Below, piece by piece: positions 7,287 to 10,993 of a stretch of DNA of 10,993 nt (position 1 is the stretch's first letter; each line of letters begins with the position of its first letter). The stretch is from assembly GCA_023434265.1 (NCBI GenBank), contig JAEYTA010000166.1, positions 1 to 10,993 of the forward strand. The letters run 5' to 3'. The position numbers and the translations under genes were made by a program. The notes below the pieces were generated by a model. It worked only from the letters and a program-made list of their open reading frames with translations, made no database searches and was not told the DNA's origin. This DNA is from Pseudomonadota bacterium (GTDB taxonomy: Bacteria; Pseudomonadota; Alphaproteobacteria; Caulobacterales; Caulobacteraceae).

Positions 7287-8144
7287 ATGTCCGCGCCCGC
7301 CCGCCTGCTGCTGATCGCCGCCGCCCTCGCCGCGACCCTCGCCGCCTGCAACCGCGATCGCGAGGCCGAGCCGACGCCGGCCGCGCCGGCGCCGGGGGCC
7401 GTGGTCACCCCGGCCGACGCGGCGGCGCCGATGTCGTTCGAATCGAAGACCCCCTGGGCCGAGGTCAGCCTGACTCTTCCGGACGGGCTGAAGCCGCAGA
7501 CCGACCTGCACGCCCGCCTCTACGCCGAGGAGGTGCGCAAGCTGCGCCAGTTCGTCGAGGGGGCCCAGGGCGAGCGCACCGAGGCGGGCTTTGACTCGGC
7601 CATGCCGCCCTACGCCAAGACCGTCGACTTCACCGTCGCGGCCGACACCGGCAAGCTGCTCAGCCTCAAGCGCACCGACTACGACTGGTCCGGCGGGGCG
7701 CATCCCAACACCCTGACAACCGGCCTGCTCTGGGACAAGGCGCTGAAGCGCGAGATCGGCATAGCCGACCTGTTCCGGAAGGGCGCCGACCTGACCTCGC
7801 TCGACCAGGCCCTGTGCTCGGCGATCAACTCGGCCAAGCGGGTCCGTTCTCCTGACAGCGCCTCGATCCGGCTGGGCGGCGGCGAATGGTCGTGCCCGCG
7901 CGCGGCCAGCACGCCCTTCGTGCTGGCGCCCGGCTCGGAAGCGGGCAAGGCGGCCGGCCTGATCTTCCTCATCGGTCCCTACCAGGTCGGCCCCTATGCC
8001 GAGGGAGCCTACGAGATCGCCCTCCCCGCCAGCCATTTCCGCTCGCTCCTCGCCGTCGCCTACGCCGACCAGTTCGGCGGCGAACTGACGAAGACCGGCG
8101 ATGTCACGCCGAACATGGAGAGGGCTCAGCCGGCGAGGAACTGA
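7287..8144 (+). CDS. Predicted lipoprotein with DUF3298/DUF4163 (RsiV-like) domain
   Basis: 285 residues. The N-terminus is a lipoprotein signal: a hydrophobic stretch from about 6 to 18 ending in LAAC with C21 as the lipidated cysteine, then a Pro/Ala-rich tether (about 25-50). The rest resembles the extracytoplasmic DUF4163-DUF3298 fold known from RsiV and PdaC. It has an early FESKTPWAEVSLTLP strand, a central tyrosine/Gly-Gly-Ala-His-Pro segment (DYDWSGGAHPNTLTTGLLWD) leading to IGIADLF, and a C-terminal GPYQVGPYAEGAYEIALP that matches the DUF3298 ending. It lacks the transmembrane anchor of an anti-sigma factor, so a sigma-factor role is not supported. It is probably in an operon with ubiA. 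Its last 19 bases overlap the end of the convergent hydrolase gene. Function unknown. Confidence 0.85.
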   Translation: MSAPARLLLIAAALAATLAACNRDREAEPTPAAPAPGAVVTPADAAAPMSFESKTPWAEVSLTLPDGLKPQTDLHARLYAEEVRKLRQFVEGAQGERTEAGFDSAMPPYAKTVDFTVAADTGKLLSLKRTDYDWSGGAHPNTLTTGLLWDKALKREIGIADLFRKGADLTSLDQALCSAINSAKRVRSPDSASIRLGGGEWSCPRAASTPFVLAPGSEAGKAAGLIFLIGPYQVGPYAEGAYEIALPASHFRSLLAVAYADQFGGELTKTGDVTPNMERAQPARN

Positions 8145-9067
8145 TCTACGACCTCGGCGAAGCGCGCCGGCTGGTCGGCCATCACGAAATGGCGCGCGCC
8201 GTCGATCCGCACCAGCCTCACGCCCGGCAGGTCGGCGTACTCGCGCGCCCACAGGGCGTCCGCCATGGCCGCCGGGGCGCCGCCCTCGGCGTCGGCGGCG
8301 TAGACCGCCCACACCGGCGTGGTCATGGCGGCCAGACCGGGTCTCGCGTCGGTGGTCATCACGTCCTGCATGGCCGCCGCCATCGCCTGCCGGTCCGAGG
8401 CCATCGACCAGGTCACCATCCGCTGCCGGGCGACGGGATCGCGGGCCATGGTCGCCGCCGTCTGCTCCTGCTGCGCACGGAAGACCGCCTCGTCGGCCGG
8501 CGCCCGCAGGACCGCAGCGGTCCGCTCGGCGAAAGGCCGCGCCGTCTCCACCGTCATCTGCGGGCCGAACAGGGCGCTGAAGAACGGCAGGCTGTCGACG
8601 CTCATCACCCGCCCGACCAGATCCGGATGGGCCTGGGCCATCAGCACGCCGGTCAGGCCGCCCATGGAATGGCCGATCACCGCCGGCTGCTCCAGCCCGC
8701 CCTCGCGGACGTAGCGGGCCAGATCCTCGACCATCGGCTCGAGGAAAGGCCCGTCGCCGTGGCTCCACGGTTCACCGGCGAACCCGGCCAGCTGGACCAG
8801 ATGCACCCGGTGCGTGGCCTTGAGCCGCTCCGCCTCGGCCCGCCACACCTCCCGTGACGAGGCGAAGCCGGGGATCAGGATCACGTCGGGACCGGCCCCG
8901 ACCACCTCCACCGACAGCCGGTCGGAGACGAAGCTCGCGGCGGCCCTGGCGGGGACGGCCTCGGCGCGGACGGCGAAGGCGACGCCCCCTGCGCCCAGGG
9001 CGACGGCCGAGGCGAGGGCGAAGGCGCGCAGCAGGCGGCCGCCGCCATGGCGGGACATGAACATCAT
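8126..9067 (-). CDS. Exported alpha/beta-hydrolase
   Basis: 313 residues; an alpha/beta-hydrolase fold enzyme of unknown substrate. A hydrophobic segment at about 13-35 after SRHGGGRLLR looks like a signal peptide or anchor, with AxA near VRAEA, so it probably acts in the periplasm. The oxyanion strand DVILIPGFASSREVW lies near 65, the nucleophile elbow GHSMGG has S134, and the catalytic His is H293 in GARHFVM. The acid is probably D259 (VYAADAEG). The start is chosen at 9067 because GGAG lies eight bases upstream; ATGs at 9064 and 9058 are alternatives. It begins 28 bases after the stop of the XRE regulator, as the last gene of a three-gene unit. Epoxide hydrolase, esterase or lactonase activity are all possible. 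Confidence 0.88.
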   Translation of the reverse strand: MMFMSRHGGGRLLRAFALASAVALGAGGVAFAVRAEAVPARAAASFVSDRLSVEVVGAGPDVILIPGFASSREVWRAEAERLKATHRVHLVQLAGFAGEPWSHGDGPFLEPMVEDLARYVREGGLEQPAVIGHSMGGLTGVLMAQAHPDLVGRVMSVDSLPFFSALFGPQMTVETARPFAERTAAVLRAPADEAVFRAQQEQTAATMARDPVARQRMVTWSMASDRQAMAAAMQDVMTTDARPGLAAMTTPVWAVYAADAEGGAPAAMADALWAREYADLPGVRLVRIDGARHFVMADQPARFAEVVDQFLAG

Positions 9068-9095
9068 GGTCGTATCTCCGTGGGCTTCCCCGCCC

Positions 9096-9293
9096 TCAGG
9101 CGTGGGGGTTCTCGAAAATCTCTTCCACCGGCCGGGCGAACAGCACGGCGATGCGGTAGGCGAGGTCCAGCGACGGGTCGTGCTTCTCGGTCTCCAGGGC
9201 GTTCACCGCCTGACGTGACACGCCCAGCGCCTGCCCCAGCTGTTCCTGGGTCCAGCCGCGCTCCACGCGCAGCAGCTTGAGACGGTTCTTCAT
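9096..9293 (-). CDS. Short Cro/CI (XRE)-family transcriptional regulator
   Basis: 65 residues, essentially one helix-turn-helix domain. The helix pair WTQEQLGQALGVSRQAVNALE covers 14-34, with the ETEKHDPSLDLAYRIAVLF continuation typical of short YozG/YgzD-like Cro/CI proteins and an EEIFE tail. It has no effector domain, so it probably acts as a dimeric repressor or activator on its own. Its ATG overlaps the stop of the upstream membrane-protein gene (ATGA, 9290-9293), implying translational coupling, and GGAG lies six bases before the start. The nearby array of TGAC/GTCA dyads at 9705-9781 is its most likely target. Family certain; target inferred. Confidence 0.93.
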   Translation of the reverse strand: MKNRLKLLRVERGWTQEQLGQALGVSRQAVNALETEKHDPSLDLAYRIAVLFARPVEEIFENPHA

Positions 9294-9694
9294 CGGCTGC
9301 TCCGCACGAAGGGCGCGACCAGGCCGAAACAGGCCCAGAACAGCGGATAGATGAACCAGCCGGGCAGGTGATAGGCGCCGGCGTAGCTCTCGCCGAAGCC
9401 CCAGACACTGGCGATGGCCATGGCCAGGCCGGCGGCGAGGATGAACTGGCGGGCGATGACGGCGCGGATGAACTCGTCGGAGTCCTGCATCAGCGACAGC
9501 GTCGCCCAGATTTGCCCGATAACCGGCGCCGCCACCGCCAGCGCCAGGCCCCAGGCCGCCGGCTTGCCGTACAGCTCGTCGAAGGCGCCGAAGATCGCCG
9601 CCACATTGATCGCGACGTACGGGGCCATGAATGCGAAGGTGCGAAGGACGTAGCGCCTGCCGGCCGCGGTCCCGTTCTTTCCAAGGGCGTACAT
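9290..9694 (-). CDS. Four-helix membrane protein paired with the XRE regulator
   Basis: 134 residues. Hydrophobic segments at about 20-37, 46-66, 83-100 and 110-130 suggest four membrane helices. A conserved-looking loop MQDSDEFIRAVIARQ (69-83) precedes helix three, which ends in SVWGFGES. Small membrane proteins with this D/E-EF-R...WGF layout next to a short Cro/CI regulator are, from memory, common in sphingomonads and caulobacters and remain uncharacterised. The start at 9694 is set by AGGAGG seven bases upstream; a GTG at 9733 would read through the operator repeats and has no ribosome site. It is the first gene of the minus-strand unit. Whether it senses, transports or controls the regulator's activity is unknown. 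Confidence 0.88.
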   Translation of the reverse strand: MYALGKNGTAAGRRYVLRTFAFMAPYVAINVAAIFGAFDELYGKPAAWGLALAVAAPVIGQIWATLSLMQDSDEFIRAVIARQFILAAGLAMAIASVWGFGESYAGAYHLPGWFIYPLFWACFGLVAPFVRSSR

Positions 9695-9700
9695 GGCAAG

Positions 9701-9707
9701 TCCTCCT
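9701..9707 (-). promoter_or_regulatory. Ribosome binding site of the four-helix membrane protein
   Basis: On the minus strand, AGGAGG lies about seven bases before the ATG at 9694. It overlaps the edge of the first TGAC repeat, so protein bound at that repeat would sit directly beside the translation start region of the operon. Confidence 0.75.
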
Positions 9708-9781
9708 GACGTGATGTCATGCTTACCTGACACACCCTGAATGTCACGTCAACCTGACTTCTTGTCATGCTCGCCTGACAC
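9705..9781. promoter_or_regulatory. Array of TGAC/GTCA half-sites: candidate operator for the XRE regulator
   Basis: Two 29-bp direct repeats, 9705-9733 and 9753-9781, match at 24 of 29 positions. Each begins CCTGAC, contains TGTCATGCT and ends CCTGACAC. Each contains a dyad TGAC-N5-GTCA (9707-9719 and 9755-9767). Between them lies a longer dyad TGACA-N9-TGTCA (9728-9746) and an extra GTCA at 9748-9751. Within each repeat the two TGAC half-sites are 21 bases apart, two helical turns, as expected for binding on one face. On the minus strand TTGACG (9752-9747) is a possible -35 element inside the array. It sits between the divergent operon (start 9694) and desaturase gene (start 9819), so one protein could control both. 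Confidence 0.6.
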
Positions 9782-9818
9782 GCTTCCGCCGCTCCGACGC
9801 CGGGCGTATCCTGCCTTC

Positions 9819-10754
9819 ATGCCCGCCGCGCCCCGCGCCCGTCCCGCCGACCTGTTCCCGCCCGCGGCGTGGGCGCCGTTCCAGTCGCGCTCGTCGTGGA
9901 TCGGCCCGCTGCTGGTCGCCCACTGCTGGGGCGTCATCGCCGTCGCGGTGGCGGCCGGCGTCGTCTGGCCGTGGCTCATCCCCCTGTGCGTGGCGGTGAT
10001 CGGCACGCGCCAGCTGGGCCTCGCCATCCTGATGCACGAGGCGGCCCACGGCGGCCTGTCGCCGAACGCGAGGCTGAACGACTTCCTCGGCCACTGGCTG
10101 TGCGCCGTGCCGGTCGGCGCCTCCCTGCCGCTCTACCGTCCCTACCACCTCGCCCATCACAAATACGCCCAGCAGCCGGAGGACCCCGACCTCGTCCTCT
10201 CCGCCCCCTTCCCGGTCAGCCGCGCCTCCCTGCGCCGCAAGATCGTCCGCGACCTGACCGGCCAGACCTTCTTCAAGCAGCGCGTCCTGTTCGCCCTGAA
10301 GGCCTTCCGCAGCGCCCGCGACGAGGACCTGGCGGAGGGCGCCGTGGTCACCGGCCGCTCGGTCGCGCCGTTCCTGCTGTTCAACCTGGGCCTGCTGGCC
10401 CTGCTCGCCCTGCTCGGCGCCTGGTGGGCCTACTTCGCCCTGTGGCTGCTGCCGATGGCGACCTGGTTCCCGATGGTCACCCGCCTGCGCAACATCGCCG
10501 AGCACGCCTGCGTCGAGGGCTCGGCGACCGACGCCTTCCGCGCCGCCCGCACCACCCGCGCCCGCTGGTGGGAGCGCGCCCTCGTCGCCCCCTACTGGGT
10601 CAATTTCCACGCCGAGCACCATCTGTTCATGCACGTGCCCTGCTGGAAGCTGCCCGCCCTGCACCGCGCCGTCCGCGCCACGCCGCAGGGGGCCCGCATG
10701 GAGGTGGCCGGCGGCTACGTCGAGGTGCTCAGGACCGCCTCGGCCCGGGCCTGA
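9819..10754 (+). CDS. Membrane fatty acid desaturase family protein
   Basis: 311 residues. It carries the three histidine boxes of the membrane di-iron desaturase/hydroxylase superfamily: HEAAH (73-77, followed by GG), HLAHH (110-114) and HAEHH (264-268), plus the extra RNIAEHA segment typical of desaturase family members. Hydrophobic segments at about 30-66 and 185-225 flank the boxes as expected. It would use O2 and an electron donor to desaturate or hydroxylate an acyl chain or another lipid; substrate and position cannot be read from the sequence. The start at 9819 is preferred. An in-frame ATG at 9741 would add 26 residues, but its coding would pass through the repeat array 9741-9781 and give a non-conserved-looking leader. 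No clear Shine-Dalgarno precedes either. It is divergent from the regulator operon. Confidence 0.92.
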   Translation: MPAAPRARPADLFPPAAWAPFQSRSSWIGPLLVAHCWGVIAVAVAAGVVWPWLIPLCVAVIGTRQLGLAILMHEAAHGGLSPNARLNDFLGHWLCAVPVGASLPLYRPYHLAHHKYAQQPEDPDLVLSAPFPVSRASLRRKIVRDLTGQTFFKQRVLFALKAFRSARDEDLAEGAVVTGRSVAPFLLFNLGLLALLALLGAWWAYFALWLLPMATWFPMVTRLRNIAEHACVEGSATDAFRAARTTRARWWERALVAPYWVNFHAEHHLFMHVPCWKLPALHRAVRATPQGARMEVAGGYVEVLRTASARA

Positions 10755-10801
10755 TCGCCGCCCCGCTTGGAGATCGCCCCCCGCGGGGCCATGTTCCGTC
10801 C
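10755..10801. promoter_or_regulatory. Short gap with a CCCCGCGGGG palindrome
   Basis: 47 bases between the desaturase stop and the next start. The perfect 10-bp palindrome at 10779-10788 is the only structure. It has no loop and no T-run, so it is a weak terminator candidate at best. The downstream gene may be co-transcribed with the desaturase gene. Confidence 0.3.
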
Positions 10802-10993
10802 ATGACCCGGCTCCTCGCCCTCGCCGTCCTGCTCGCCGCCGCCCCGGCCGCGGCCCAGACCCCGCCCGCCGACGCCTTCGCGCGCCACCGCTGGCAGGCC
10901 GAGCAGCACCGCCTCGAGATCGACCGCCTGCGTCTCCGCGCCGACCAGCGCGAGGCCGAGGCCCGCCGCCACGCCCTCGACGCCCGCCTGACC
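10802..10993 (+). CDS. Secreted protein of unknown function, truncated by window edge
   Basis: Only the first 64 residues are visible. The N-terminus MTRLLALAVLLAAAPAAA is a clear Sec signal peptide, with probable cleavage before Q19 (AAA/QT). The following part (about 26-64) is rich in Arg, Glu, Ala, Leu and Asp, with charged residues and leucines spaced as in a coiled coil (QAEQHRLEIDRLRLRADQR), so a periplasmic helical protein is likely. The open frame continues to the window edge without a stop. No clear ribosome site precedes the ATG. No family is recognised from this fragment. Confidence 0.75.
   Translation, partial: MTRLLALAVLLAAAPAAAQTPPADAFARHRWQAEQHRLEIDRLRLRADQREAEARRHALDARLT

Noticed and set aside
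7131..8768. A 545-codon minus-strand open frame over the lipoprotein and hydrolase genes
   Set aside because: Low-complexity shadow out of frame with the hydrolase; no motifs.
9695..9733. GTG start at 9733 for the four-helix membrane protein
   Set aside because: It would translate through the operator repeats, while the ATG at 9694 has an AGGAGG at good spacing.
9741..9818. Extended desaturase N-terminus from the in-frame ATG at 9741
   Set aside because: The extra codons fall in the TGAC repeat array, the first residues (MSRQPDFLSCSPDTL) do not look like a desaturase N-terminus, and there is no ribosome site. The ATG at 9819 is preferred, though not proven.
10779..10788. CCCCGCGGGG as a rho-independent terminator
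   Set aside because: No loop and no T-rich tract; chance palindromes of this kind are common at this GC content.

Overview
This is a very GC-rich window with strong third-position G/C bias. It looks like chromosomal DNA from an alphaproteobacterium, most likely Caulobacterales (Brevundimonas, Caulobacter or Phenylobacterium type). That placement is inferred from base composition, a serralysin of the caulobacterial kind, a large LigD with domain order phosphoesterase-ligase-polymerase, and a UbiA. There are no tRNA, rRNA, CRISPR or phage genes and no transposase.

Layout. From 1 to about 3088 on the minus strand lies most of a large secreted RTX zinc metalloprotease of the serralysin family; its C-terminus runs off the left edge. 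A 331-base divergent gap follows. The plus-strand gene at 3420-6017 encodes a complete three-domain DNA ligase D for end joining; its usual partner Ku is not in the window. Between ligD and the next gene, 6024-6181 is a compact palindromic element with perfect 20-bp terminal inverted repeats enclosing several hairpins. Next come ubiA (4-hydroxybenzoate polyprenyltransferase, ubiquinone synthesis) and, 11 bases on, a lipoprotein with a DUF3298/RsiV-like domain. That pair converges, with a 19-base overlap, on a minus-strand three-gene unit.

The minus-strand unit (9694 down to 8126) encodes a four-helix membrane protein, a 65-residue Cro/CI-type regulator whose start overlaps the preceding stop (ATGA), and an exported alpha/beta hydrolase. 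Its 5' region (9705-9781) holds an array of TGAC/GTCA half-sites arranged as a 29-bp imperfect direct repeat with internal dyads. This is a good candidate for an autoregulatory operator, and it is shared with the divergent fatty acid desaturase gene at 9819-10754. A truncated gene for a secreted, coiled-coil-like protein starts at 10802 and leaves the window on the right.

The two parts most worth a second look are the 6024-6181 element and the operator array with its membrane protein/regulator/hydrolase operon. The other genes belong to recognisable families.
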